This document shows, piece after piece, positions 1 to 8,151 of a stretch of 11,635 nucleotides of DNA. Source of the DNA: Pseudomonadota bacterium. Lineage in GTDB: Bacteria > Pseudomonadota > Alphaproteobacteria > Parvibaculales > Parvibaculaceae. The translations under genes were made by a program, and so were the position numbers. The stretch lies in assembly GCA_021780275.1 (NCBI GenBank), contig JAJXZC010000103.1, positions 1 to 11,635 on the forward strand, written 5' to 3'. The notes beneath the pieces are model-generated. The model was not told where the DNA came from and made no database searches. It saw only the letters and a list, made by a program, of their open reading frames with translations. Within the stretch, counting starts at the first letter, position 1. Each line of letters opens with the position of its first letter.

Positions 1-2
1 TC

Positions 3-137
3 ACCGAAATGTCCCGGTTCATAAGCCGATCCGACAAGTATCTGGAAGCTCGTCATCCCGACATTATGTCCAAAATCGTGCGTTGGCAGGATGCTGACGA
101 CCTGAGCATGCCGCGGGTTCCCCGACGGAAATCCTAG
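3..137 (+). CDS. C-terminal end of an unidentified protein (5' end outside window)
   Basis: An open frame runs in from the left edge and stops at TAG (135-137), leaving 44 visible residues. The tail is charged and basic, with segments such as SDKYLEARHPDIMSKIVRWQ and a Pro/Arg-rich end (PRVPRRKS). I do not recognise a family from this fragment, and no catalytic motif is visible. Its codon usage and same-strand position ahead of the oxidoreductase gene fit a real gene end. An ATG at 9 exists, but no good ribosome site can be seen before it. The alternative is that this is a chance open frame; the other two plus-strand frames close at 24 or by about 120. Confidence 0.5.
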   Translation, partial: TEMSRFISRSDKYLEARHPDIMSKIVRWQDADDLSMPRVPRRKS

Positions 138-140
138 GCG

Positions 141-175
141 AGTGTTCGCGATGCCAACGTCGTTTTTGCGACACT
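141..175 (+). other. Bulged inverted repeat after the first gene end
   Basis: AGTGT-t-CGC (141-149) pairs with GCGACACT (168-175), giving an 8-bp stem with one bulged T and an 18-nt loop. It sits four bases after the TAG of the partial gene, where a terminator would be expected. There is no T-tract after the stem; the only T-run is inside the loop. It is therefore at best a weak or Rho-assisted 3' structure. Confidence 0.2.
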
Positions 176-199
176 TGCGCCGCTCCCCGGACATCGATA

Positions 200-215
200 A
201 TTTATGATCATAAAT
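200..215. promoter_or_regulatory. 16-bp perfect palindrome, probable operator before the oxidoreductase gene
   Basis: ATTTATGATCATAAAT is identical to its reverse complement over 16 bases. It lies in an A/T-rich island 38 bases before the ATG at 253, in otherwise GC-rich DNA. It overlaps possible -10 hexamers (GATAAT at 196-201, TATGAT at 203-208), although no convincing -35 is visible. A dimeric repressor bound here would cover the core promoter. The half-site TCATAAAT recurs at 6571-6578 in the divergent region upstream of the HpaB-like operon. Calling it an operator is inference; the symmetry is directly seen. Confidence 0.45.
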
Positions 216-240
216 AACGCGGCCAATGAAGCCGCCTGAT

Positions 241-246
241 GGGAGG
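241..246 (+). promoter_or_regulatory. Ribosome binding site that fixes the oxidoreductase start
   Basis: GGGAGG lies 6 bases before the ATG at 253. An earlier in-frame ATG at 226 has no such element and sits inside a small GCGGC/GCCGC hairpin, so 253 is preferred. Confidence 0.75.
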
Positions 247-252
247 TTAGCT

Positions 253-1386
253 ATGACTCTGCATAGCCGAGTATGTGATATTCTGGGTATTAAATACCCG
301 ATCTTGCTGGCCGGTATGGGTGGCGCGAGCGTTCCACGGCTTGCGGCGGCGGTATCGAATGCGGGTGGCCTCGGTGTGCTTGGCGCGGCTGCTTGTTCTC
401 CCGATCAGTTGCGCGAATGGATTCGTGAAACACGATCGTTGACGGACAAGCCGTTTGGTGTGGACACCCTGCTGCCAGCCTCGGTGCGCAGGGAAGCCTA
501 CAAGGGCAAGGCTGGTCCGTCTCCGATGGATTTGCTGCCTGAGTACCAGAAATTCGCGCAAGATTTCATGAAGAAGGAAAACATACCGCCGCTGAAATCC
601 AGGGCGCGGGAATCCGAGGAAGCTCACCGTTCGTCCAAATCGACCGCGCCGCTGTTTTCGAAAGAATTCTTCGAAGCGCAAATGGAAGTTGTGGTTGAGG
701 AGCGGGTTCCTGTCTATGCGGCGGGTCTGGGCAATCCGGGGCCTTGGCTTGATCGGCTCCACGCCAACGGCACCAAGGTGATGGCGGTCGTCGGCGCGGT
801 GAAGCATGCCCTGCAGGTGGTCAATTCCGGCATCGATCTGATCGTCGCGCAGGGCCATGACGGGGGCGGGCACAATTCACCCATCGGAACGATGGCGCTC
901 ATCCCGCAGGTTGTCGATGCGATTGCGGGTCGCATTCCCGTACTCGGCGCGGGCGGCATTTCCGACGGGCGCGGCATCGCAGCTGCAATGATGCTCGGCG
1001 CCGAAGGCGCCTGGATCGGTACGGCGTTTCTCGCGACCGATGAGGCCGGCATCGAGGATTTCCAGAAGGAAGCGATTGTCGAGTCGGGTGACGGCGATAC
1101 GCTTGTTTCCCGGACCGTCACCGGAAAGCCGGCCCGCATCATTCGCAACAAATGGTCCGAGGCTTTTGCCGAGGCAGGTCTGGAGCCTCTGCCCATGCCC
1201 TTCCAGCCCATGGTTGCGATGCCGGTGCTGGCGGCGGCGGCGGCGGTAAAGCGGAAAGATATTGCTCCCGGTTTCGCGGGGCAGGGCATGGGTCTCGTTC
1301 ACAAGGTGAGGCCGGCTGCGGAAGTCATGGCCGATCTCGTGAAAAGCGCCGAAAGCTCGCTGGGCAGGGCAAATATCTATCTGTAA
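253..1386 (+). CDS. NAD(P)H-dependent flavin oxidoreductase / nitronate monooxygenase family
   Basis: This 377-residue FMN-dependent TIM-barrel protein belongs to the nitronate monooxygenase (old name 2-nitropropane dioxygenase) family. The N-terminus (ILGIKYPILLAGMGG) is the usual FMN-site strand. The AQGHDGGGH motif ends at His207, the position of the family's catalytic or active-site histidine. GAGGISDGRGIAAAM followed by GAEGAWIGTAFLAT is the FMN-phosphate-binding stretch. About 45 residues around 75-135 are polar and lysine-rich and probably form an insertion. Some relatives oxidise alkyl nitronates, but others in catabolic clusters reduce or oxidise CoA-linked or cyclic intermediates (for example the IpdC type in steroid-ring degradation), so the substrate is open. 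A (GCG)n run at 1231-1246 encodes AAAAA. The thioesterase gene follows after 51 bases on the same strand, probably cotranscribed. Confidence 0.85.
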   Translation: MTLHSRVCDILGIKYPILLAGMGGASVPRLAAAVSNAGGLGVLGAAACSPDQLREWIRETRSLTDKPFGVDTLLPASVRREAYKGKAGPSPMDLLPEYQKFAQDFMKKENIPPLKSRARESEEAHRSSKSTAPLFSKEFFEAQMEVVVEERVPVYAAGLGNPGPWLDRLHANGTKVMAVVGAVKHALQVVNSGIDLIVAQGHDGGGHNSPIGTMALIPQVVDAIAGRIPVLGAGGISDGRGIAAAMMLGAEGAWIGTAFLATDEAGIEDFQKEAIVESGDGDTLVSRTVTGKPARIIRNKWSEAFAEAGLEPLPMPFQPMVAMPVLAAAAAVKRKDIAPGFAGQGMGLVHKVRPAAEVMADLVKSAESSLGRANIYL

Positions 1387-1437
1387 GGCTCGGCTGCGCG
1401 CGCCTTGGGTACCATTGAAGGTTTCGGAGAAAACGAG

Positions 1438-1884
1438 ATGACAATTGTTGCAAAGCTGCCGGAGTTCAACCAGGAAATCGCACAGGGTTTCATAAACGCC
1501 AGCAATTCAATGAAAGGGTTGCCCGAGTTTCTGGGGGTTCGCATCACACATGTCGAGCCGGGCAAGCTCACTGCCGAGATGGAAGTCTCAGACCGGCTGT
1601 TGACGCCGATCGGAAATATGCATGGCGGGGTGCTGGCTGCGATGTGCGACCATGTTCTCGGCTGCGTTTGCTATCCGCATATGCGGAAAGGACAGTGGGC
1701 GGCGACGATGGAATTCAAGCTCAATCTGCTGGCGCCGGTATCCTCGGGCAAGGTGATAGCGGTGGCCGAGCTGATCGCGATGACAAAATCGACTGCGGTG
1801 GTTCGCATCGATGTGACGAACGAGGGCCGCGCCTGTTGTGCGGCGCAGGGGACTGTTCTCATTCGCGATCCAAGGCCCGCATAG
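1438..1884 (+). CDS. PaaI/YdiI-like hotdog-fold thioesterase
   Basis: This 148-residue single-domain hotdog protein is of typical length for PaaI-type acyl-CoA thioesterases. The central helix motif is NMHGGVLAAMCDH with the HGG signature at His62; strands follow with AATMEFKLNLLAPV and a C-terminal ACCAAQGTVLIRD. The family hydrolyses acyl- or aryl-CoA thioesters in the cytosol, often to rescue stalled CoA intermediates in aromatic catabolism. I chose the ATG at 1438, preceded by GGAGA at 1426-1430, over an upstream TTG at 1405 that adds 11 unconserved residues. It follows the oxidoreductase gene closely and precedes the BVMO gene by 158 bases. A CoA-linked step in the pathway is the inference; the actual acyl group is unknown. 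Confidence 0.85.
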   Translation: MTIVAKLPEFNQEIAQGFINASNSMKGLPEFLGVRITHVEPGKLTAEMEVSDRLLTPIGNMHGGVLAAMCDHVLGCVCYPHMRKGQWAATMEFKLNLLAPVSSGKVIAVAELIAMTKSTAVVRIDVTNEGRACCAAQGTVLIRDPRPA

Positions 1885-3677
<1,793 letters not shown>

Positions 3678-3704
3678 CGGAACCGCAGCGGCGATGGAGA
3701 GCGT

Positions 3705-3733
3705 TTGACATCGAATTGTCCATGATCTATTAT
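3705..3733 (+). promoter_or_regulatory. Near-consensus sigma70-type promoter of the P450-ferredoxin genes
   Basis: TTGACA (3705-3710) is followed after exactly 17 bases by TATTAT (3728-3733). A perfect TATAAT (3731-3736) overlaps it at a 20-base spacing. The segment 3719-3756 is markedly A/T-rich amid GC-rich coding DNA. Transcription would start near 3740, giving a leader of about 70 bases. ATTATAAT at 3729-3736 is an 8-bp palindrome overlapping the -10. Confidence 0.65.
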
Positions 3734-3795
3734 AATGAATTAATATAAAGGTATTGCATGCGCCGTGACGGGTGGATGCCGCACAGACGCCGACC

Positions 3796-3801
3796 GGGAG
3801 G
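3796..3801 (+). promoter_or_regulatory. Ribosome binding site that fixes the P450 start
   Basis: GGGAGG lies 8 bases before the ATG at 3810. This rules against a longer frame beginning at GTG 3765, whose extra residues (Cys/Arg/Asp-rich) look non-coding. Confidence 0.75.
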
Positions 3802-3809
3802 ACAGAGAG

Positions 3810-5063
3810 ATGACGACTGACACATTGGTGCGCGATCCGGCTTCGACGGTCCCGCTGTCTCGGATGGATGTCAGCGATCCGAAGCTCTTTCAAAACGACA
3901 CGATCGGGAGCTACTTCGCACGGCTGCGGCGGGAAGACCCCGTCCACTATTGCCCCGAGAGCGCCTACGGCCCCTACTGGTCGGTAACAAAATTCAACGA
4001 CATCATGCAGGTCGAGGTGAACCACCAGACGTTCTCCTCCGAAGCCAAGATAGGCGGCATCGCCATTCAGGACATGCAAACAGGTGAGGGCGCACTTGAA
4101 CTCGAGATGTTCATTGCGATGGATCCGCCCAAGCACGATGCGCAGCGCAAGGCGGTCAGTCCGGCGGTTGCACCGTCCAATCTTGTTCTGCTAGAGCCCA
4201 TCATCCGCGAGCGCGCGGGGCTTATTCTTGACTCGCTTCCCATCGGCGAAGAGATCGATTGGGTCGACAGGGTGTCCGTCGAGCTGACGACGATGACGCT
4301 GGCGACGTTGTTCGATTTCCCCTGGGAGGAGCGGCGCAGGCTCACCCGCTGGTCGGACGTGGCAACGGCCACGCCCGAAACAGGTGTGGTCTCGTCTTGG
4401 GAACAGCGCCGCGAGGAACTTCTCGAATGCGCGTACTATTTCAAGGATCTGTGGGACAAACGCATCAACGAGTCTCCGAAGTCCGATCTGATCTCGATGA
4501 TGGCGCACTCGCCGGCGACGCGGGACATGCCATTCCTTGAGTTTCTCGGGAACTTGATGCTCCTGATCGTCGGCGGCAACGACACCACGCGCAATTCGAT
4601 TAGCGGCGGGGTGCTCGCACTCAATCAGAACCCGGCGGAATATCGCAAGCTCATGGCCGATCCGGGCCTCATCCCGAAAATGATCCCCGAGATCATCCGC
4701 TGGCAGACGCCGCTGACGCATATGCGTCGGACGGCGCTCATGGACGCCGAAATCGGCGGCAAGAAGATCAGAAAGGGCGACAAGGTCGTCATGTGGTACA
4801 TGTCGGGAAACCGGGACGAAGAGGTGATCGACCGTCCGGACGAGTTCATCATTGATCGCCCGAATTCCCGTCACCATCTTTCCTTCGGTTTCGGCGTGCA
4901 TCGCTGCATGGGGAACCGCGTGGCGGAACTGCAACTGCGGATCATCTGGGAAGAAATCCTGAAGCGCTTCAGCAAGGTGGAGGTCGTCGGCGCGCCCGAG
5001 AGGACGCTGTCCAACTTCATTCACGGGTTCACCCATTTACCGGTAAAGCTGCACGCGCATTAG
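3810..5063 (+). CDS. CYP153-like cytochrome P450
   Basis: This 417-residue soluble bacterial P450 shows all the core motifs. The I-helix oxygen-activation motif GGNDTT is at 255-260 (LLIVGGNDTTRNS), the ExxR helix is E294-I-I-R297, and the haem loop FGFGVHRCMG has the axial thiolate at Cys366. The segments EDPVHYC, YGPYWSVTK, MFIAMDPPKHD, DLISMMAHS and RWQTPLTHMRRTA closely resemble what I recall of the CYP153 family. CYP153 enzymes hydroxylate the terminal methyl of alkanes and related cyclic or terpenoid substrates. No N-terminal membrane anchor is present. Electrons should come from the [2Fe-2S] ferredoxin 108 bases downstream; no ferredoxin reductase lies in this window. CYP153 membership is from remembered motifs and the substrate is inference. 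Confidence 0.92.
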   Translation: MTTDTLVRDPASTVPLSRMDVSDPKLFQNDTIGSYFARLRREDPVHYCPESAYGPYWSVTKFNDIMQVEVNHQTFSSEAKIGGIAIQDMQTGEGALELEMFIAMDPPKHDAQRKAVSPAVAPSNLVLLEPIIRERAGLILDSLPIGEEIDWVDRVSVELTTMTLATLFDFPWEERRRLTRWSDVATATPETGVVSSWEQRREELLECAYYFKDLWDKRINESPKSDLISMMAHSPATRDMPFLEFLGNLMLLIVGGNDTTRNSISGGVLALNQNPAEYRKLMADPGLIPKMIPEIIRWQTPLTHMRRTALMDAEIGGKKIRKGDKVVMWYMSGNRDEEVIDRPDEFIIDRPNSRHHLSFGFGVHRCMGNRVAELQLRIIWEEILKRFSKVEVVGAPERTLSNFIHGFTHLPVKLHAH

Positions 5064-5093
5064 ACCGGGCCCGGTCTGGCGCGTTATTTCGCG
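5062..5093 (+). other. Two tandem hairpins between the P450 and ferredoxin genes
   Basis: AGACCGGGCCCGGTCT (5062-5077) is a perfect 16-bp palindrome starting inside the P450 stop codon. It can fold as a 6-bp stem with a GGCC loop. CGCG-ttattt-CGCG (5080-5093) follows directly. No T-tract follows the second stem. These may stabilise the P450 mRNA 3' end, cause partial termination, or set the P450 to ferredoxin ratio. The folding is seen; the role is inferred. Confidence 0.4.
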
Positions 5094-5171
5094 ATGAAGC
5101 GTTGCCCCCCGTTTCGTCACGGAAATGCTCCAGCCGCTGTTTCATCCAGCATGATCGACAAGAGTAAAAAA

Positions 5172-5498
5172 ATGCCCACAGTCATTTTCATCGAGCCGGA
5201 CGGCGCCGAATATCCCATCGCGGTCAAGAACGGCACGACCGCGAGGGATGCCGCGGTCAACAACGGCGTGCCGGGAATCGACGGCGATTGCGGGGGCGAG
5301 TGCGCCTGCGCGACCTGCCATGTGCATGTCGATGCCGCTTGGATCGCCCGGACCGGCATGGCCGAGCCCGGCGGCATGGAAGCCAACCTGTTGCAGTTTG
5401 CCGAAGGTTCGACGGAAAATAGCCGCCTTGCTTGTCAGATTACTATGACCGACGATCTCGACGGTCTCACGTTGAGAATACCTGACGGTCAGCACTAG
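5172..5498 (+). CDS. [2Fe-2S] ferredoxin, adrenodoxin/putidaredoxin type
   Basis: This 108-residue electron carrier has the vertebrate/putidaredoxin-type cluster ligands: Cys40-x5-Cys46-x2-Cys49 (CGGECACATC) and the distal Cys88 in SRLACQ. An additional cysteine, Cys44, lies within the loop. MEANLLQFA and RLACQITMTDDLDGLTLRIP are typical for ferredoxins serving class I bacterial P450s. It should shuttle single electrons from an NAD(P)H ferredoxin reductase to the neighbouring P450. I chose the ATG at 5172, preceded by AAGAG at 5160-5164. A start at 5151 would add MIDKSKK without a ribosome site, and 5094 adds a long non-conserved leader. It is cotranscribed with the P450 unless the intervening hairpins terminate transcription. 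Confidence 0.9.
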   Translation: MPTVIFIEPDGAEYPIAVKNGTTARDAAVNNGVPGIDGDCGGECACATCHVHVDAAWIARTGMAEPGGMEANLLQFAEGSTENSRLACQITMTDDLDGLTLRIPDGQH

Positions 5499-5681
5499 TC
5501 GCAGTCGGCGCGCGGGTTTCGAGGTTTCTCCCCCGATCCTCCCCCCTTGAAAGACGGGCGTCGACTGCACCTTGGGTCGAGAGAGGTCCTCCGAATTGGA
5601 ACGCTGAATCCGCTAAACTCATTCGCCTTCGGCGGTGCTGGTTTTCCTGGGTAAACGGCGTCCGGTGCGACGAGCCTGTTC
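5499..5681. other. Convergent gap between ferredoxin and tetR genes
   Basis: This gap separates two converging genes and must hold both transcript ends. The only hairpins seen are short: CGCC-TTC-GGCG (5624-5634), with a weak T-run at 5641-5644, and TCGAC/GTCGA around a 10-base loop at 5560-5579. Neither is a convincing terminator. A short direct repeat, GGTTTC-ga-GGTTTC, lies near 5515-5528. No gene is supported here. Confidence 0.3.
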
Positions 5682-6410
5682 TCATCTTTTCCCGGTCCGC
5701 GACGCTCGTTTATTTCGCGAGGGTTCTATTTTGCGTATGCCGCCTACGGACATTCCGTCGATCACGAATTTGAGAAGTACATGCATGTTTTGCTTGAAGG
5801 CGCTGTGGCTGACATACGTCCCCAGCCAAGTTTGCAACTGCTGATAGTAGATAGCAAACAGGCATCGCGCTGCTTCGACCGGATCGATATCGGCGCGAAT
5901 TTCGCCGCGCGCCCGAGCCGCTGAGACGAAATGGACAAGCTTTTCGATAATCGCTTCTGGAATGGTGAGCACGTCTTTCCGGCGCCCAGGGTTGCCGGAG
6001 AAGCTGAGTTCGCGAATTAGCGCGCGGGCAATGACAACATCGCGCCTGTGATATTCAATAAACCCATCGAACAATGACTCCGCTTGCTCGAGCAACGGGG
6101 CCTTCTTCCGAATTGTTCCATACACTTCCTCTATCAGCTGGCTCATTTCATCCTTGAAAACCAGGATGAGGAGGTCTTCCTTTGATTTCGCATAGAGAAA
6201 CAGTGTGCCAGCTCCGATATCGGCAGCTTCCGCCACTTCCTGCGTGGTCGTTTTCGTATAACCCTTGGCGTGAAACAGAGTGCGGGCCGCCGCCGTGATG
6301 CGCGCGACCTTTTCCCGCTTGTTGCGGTCTCTTCGCCCCTCCGTCTGCGGATGTTCCCTCTTTGCGGATTTGGCACCGGCTTGCTTGCCAATTTTCGAAG
6401 ATGTGTCCAT
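5682..6410 (-). CDS. TetR/AcrR-family transcriptional regulator
   Basis: This 242-residue regulator has an N-terminal DNA-binding domain. After a basic, Lys/Arg-rich extension of about 30 residues comes ARTLFHAKGYTKTTTQEVAEAADI, then GAGTLFLYAKSKEDLL (about 66-81), the TetR recognition helix and its cap. The remaining residues to about 225 form the all-helical ligand and dimer domain, followed by a basic tail (RNKRASRTGKR). The ATG at 6410 has GAGGA 5-6 bases upstream on the minus strand. It is divergent from the HpaB-like operon and converges on the ferredoxin gene, so it most likely represses the former, possibly the P450 side as well, and itself, with release by a pathway intermediate. Its base composition is visibly more A/T-rich than the operon to its right. 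The ligand is unknown. Confidence 0.93.
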   Translation of the reverse strand: MDTSSKIGKQAGAKSAKREHPQTEGRRDRNKREKVARITAAARTLFHAKGYTKTTTQEVAEAADIGAGTLFLYAKSKEDLLILVFKDEMSQLIEEVYGTIRKKAPLLEQAESLFDGFIEYHRRDVVIARALIRELSFSGNPGRRKDVLTIPEAIIEKLVHFVSAARARGEIRADIDPVEAARCLFAIYYQQLQTWLGTYVSHSAFKQNMHVLLKFVIDGMSVGGIRKIEPSRNKRASRTGKR

Positions 6411-6531
6411 CGCATGTCCTCATTGTAGCAAGGCTGCGCCAAACTGCTGCCGGGCCCTTTCTGCCAGAGTATTCGGCGGCGCGGCAAGTATCTTGACCAT
6501 TCATGCGCCATTCGTCGGCAAACTTTGCCGG

Positions 6532-6560
6532 TTGACAGGTTTGTACAACGCATGGAACAT
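6532..6560 (+). promoter_or_regulatory. Candidate promoter of the HpaB-like operon
   Basis: A perfect -35 TTGACA (6532-6537) is followed after 17 bases by GAACAT (6555-6560), a poor -10 (3 of 6). An alternative further down is ATGACG (6561-6566) with TATATA (6584-6589) at 17 bases or TATAAA (6586-6591) at 19. An 8-bp palindrome TTGTACAA (6541-6548) sits in the first promoter's spacer. Either start would be covered by a protein bound at 6569-6582. The choice between them is open. Confidence 0.4.
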
Positions 6561-6568
6561 ATGACGCT

Positions 6569-6582
6569 ACTCATAAATGAGT
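6569..6582. promoter_or_regulatory. Inverted repeat, probable TetR-type operator
   Basis: ACTCAT-AA-ATGAGT has perfect 6-bp arms around a 2-base centre. It lies in the tetR/HpaB-like divergent region, at the start site of one candidate promoter and between the -35 and -10 of the other. That position suits repression by the adjacent TetR protein. Its core TCATAAAT is shared with the palindrome at 200-215. Confidence 0.5.
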
Positions 6583-6608
6583 GTATATAAAATATGGCTG
6601 GTTGCTGG

Positions 6609-6643
6609 CGGATGTGCCGGCCATGCCACATCCGGCCGGATGT
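6609..6643. promoter_or_regulatory. Three-half-site palindrome in the leader of the HpaB-like operon
   Basis: ACATCCGGCCGGATGT (6628-6643) is a perfect 16-bp palindrome. A further half, CGGATGTG (6609-6616), is inverted relative to CACATCCG (6627-6634) with 10 bases between. The element CGGATGT therefore occurs three times in alternating orientation just before the ribosome site at 6657-6664. It could be an operator for a second regulator or for the TetR protein, or alternative RNA stems (6609-6634 versus 6628-6643) that influence translation. The symmetry is observed; the function is inferred. Confidence 0.5.
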
Positions 6644-6669
6644 CAATACAAGTATAAAGGGAGGAAGCC

Positions 6670-8151
6670 ATGCCGGCACGTACGGGCGCGCAGTTTTTGG
6701 AAGGCCTCAGGCAACCCCGGGAGATTTGGGTCGACGACCGCAAGATCGAGAACGTCGCCGGCGATCCCGCATTCGCGGGCGCGGCGCGCGGTGTCGCAGC
6801 TGTCTACGATCTCCAGCACAAGGAGGCCGAGGCCTGCCTGATGCCGGATCCCGAGACGGGCGAGAAGATCAATGTCAGCCATATGATTCCCCGCTCGAGG
6901 CAGGATCTGGCGCGCCGTCGCGCGGGGCTGGAGAAAATCGCCGCCTATTCGGTGGGCCTGATGGGCCGTACGCCGGACTACATGAACGTGACCTATGCGG
7001 GCTTCGCGGGCCGCTCCGAGGAATGGGCCGTCAACGGCAACGAGGAAGGCGCGGAGAACCTCGTCAATTATCAGAAATATCTGCGCCGCAACGACATTTC
7101 GCTGACCCACACGATCGTCAATCCGACCATCGACAAGGCGCAGGGCGACGCGCCGCAACCCGGCAACGATGTGGCGCTTCGCAAGGTCGGCGAAACCGAG
7201 CACGGTATCGTCGTGCGCGGCGCGCGCATCCTCGCGACGCTTGCCCCCTTCGCCGACGAGATTGCGGTCTATCCGTCTCATCCCTTGCCGCCCGATTGCG
7301 ACGAGTATGCGATCTCCTTCTGCATTCCGATGTCCACCCCCGGTCTCAAATTCATCTGTCGGGATTCATTTTCCGAAAGCAGAAATATTTTCGATCATCC
7401 GATCTCGACCCGGTTCGACGAGCAGGATGCCTTCGTGATCTTCGACAATGTCGAAGTGCCCCGGGACCGTCTGCACGTCAACTGCAACACTGCCGTCTAC
7501 AACTCGGTCATGATGCGCAGCTGGTGGCCGAACGTCATGCAGCAGACGACGGTCCGGGCACTGACGAAACTTGAATTCGCCTGGGGTCTCGCCTCGCGGA
7601 TGACCGAGGTGATCAACGACGTCAAGCCGCAGACATGGGAGATGCTCGGCGAAATCTGGAGCTATGCCGAATTGACGCGCGCCTGCCTGAAGGCCGCCGA
7701 GGACGGGGCTACCGACTATGGCAATGGCGTCTGGCTGCCGGATGCCCAGCCCTTCTCCGCCCTTCGCGCGTCGATGCCGCGATGGATGGCGCGGGTCAGC
7801 GAAATCATCCAGCTCATCGGGTCGCATAATGTCTTCGCCGCGCCGAGCCGCGCTCAACTCGACGATGCCGGTCTCCGTCCGCTCATCGATCATTATCTGC
7901 GCGGTGCCGGCGACGTGGGCGCCGAGCAGCGCGCCCGCGTCTTCCGGCTCGCCTGGGATTTCGTCGGCACGGGCCTTGCCGGCCGGAATCTTCAGTACGA
8001 ACGCTTCTATCTCGGTTCTTCGGCACGCAACTATCAGATGGCCCATCTGTTTGGGGACCGCACGCTCGCCAACGAGTTGGTGGACCGCTTCCTGACGGAA
8101 GACATCGAAGTCGGGAAAAAAGCCGGAAGTCGCGTCACGGAGGCTGTGTGA
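6670..8151 (+). CDS. HpaB-like flavin-dependent 4-hydroxyphenylacetate 3-monooxygenase family
   Basis: This 493-residue protein is the oxygenase component of a two-component phenol hydroxylase (HpaB/PvcC/TftD family, acyl-CoA dehydrogenase-like fold). It uses FADH2 supplied by a separate reductase to hydroxylate a phenol ortho to its OH, giving a catechol. The start MPARTGAQFLEGLRQPREIWVDD is typical. Arg100 and Tyr104 in GRTPDYMNV, and His147 in SLTHTIVNP, match the family's substrate and active-site Arg, Tyr and His. RNLQYERFYLGSS near the C-terminus is also characteristic. The AAGGGAGG site at 6657-6664 fixes the ATG at 6670. It overlaps the next gene by one base (TGATG), showing translational coupling. 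No flavin reductase (HpaC) is in the window. The substrate may be 4-hydroxyphenylacetate or another para-substituted phenol; the ring-cleavage partner argues against assuming the former. Confidence 0.9.
   Translation: MPARTGAQFLEGLRQPREIWVDDRKIENVAGDPAFAGAARGVAAVYDLQHKEAEACLMPDPETGEKINVSHMIPRSRQDLARRRAGLEKIAAYSVGLMGRTPDYMNVTYAGFAGRSEEWAVNGNEEGAENLVNYQKYLRRNDISLTHTIVNPTIDKAQGDAPQPGNDVALRKVGETEHGIVVRGARILATLAPFADEIAVYPSHPLPPDCDEYAISFCIPMSTPGLKFICRDSFSESRNIFDHPISTRFDEQDAFVIFDNVEVPRDRLHVNCNTAVYNSVMMRSWWPNVMQQTTVRALTKLEFAWGLASRMTEVINDVKPQTWEMLGEIWSYAELTRACLKAAEDGATDYGNGVWLPDAQPFSALRASMPRWMARVSEIIQLIGSHNVFAAPSRAQLDDAGLRPLIDHYLRGAGDVGAEQRARVFRLAWDFVGTGLAGRNLQYERFYLGSSARNYQMAHLFGDRTLANELVDRFLTEDIEVGKKAGSRVTEAV

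Noticed and set aside
1231..1246. GCG triplet run as a functional repeat
   Set aside because: It encodes a short alanine stretch in frame inside the oxidoreductase and is explained by GC-rich coding.
3717..3740. Copy of the TCATAAAT core in the P450 promoter
   Set aside because: The region is A/T-rich but contains no good match or extended symmetry beyond ATTATAAT, so it does not support shared regulation with 200-215 and 6569-6582.
5467..5685. Small minus-strand frame in the convergent gap
   Set aside because: It overlaps the ferredoxin end and the tetR stop and shows no conserved features. The C-rich tracts that mimic ribosome sites on the minus strand lie inside this frame rather than before its start.
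6422..6430. Extended -10 (TGCTACAAT) on the minus strand as tetR promoter
   Set aside because: A start from this element would fall after the tetR ribosome site GAGGA and leave only about five leader bases, so it is probably coincidental.
6594..7574. Plus-strand open frame of 326 codons overlapping the HpaB-like gene
   Set aside because: It is in a different frame from the well-conserved HpaB-like protein, Arg/Gly-rich, and has no ribosome site.
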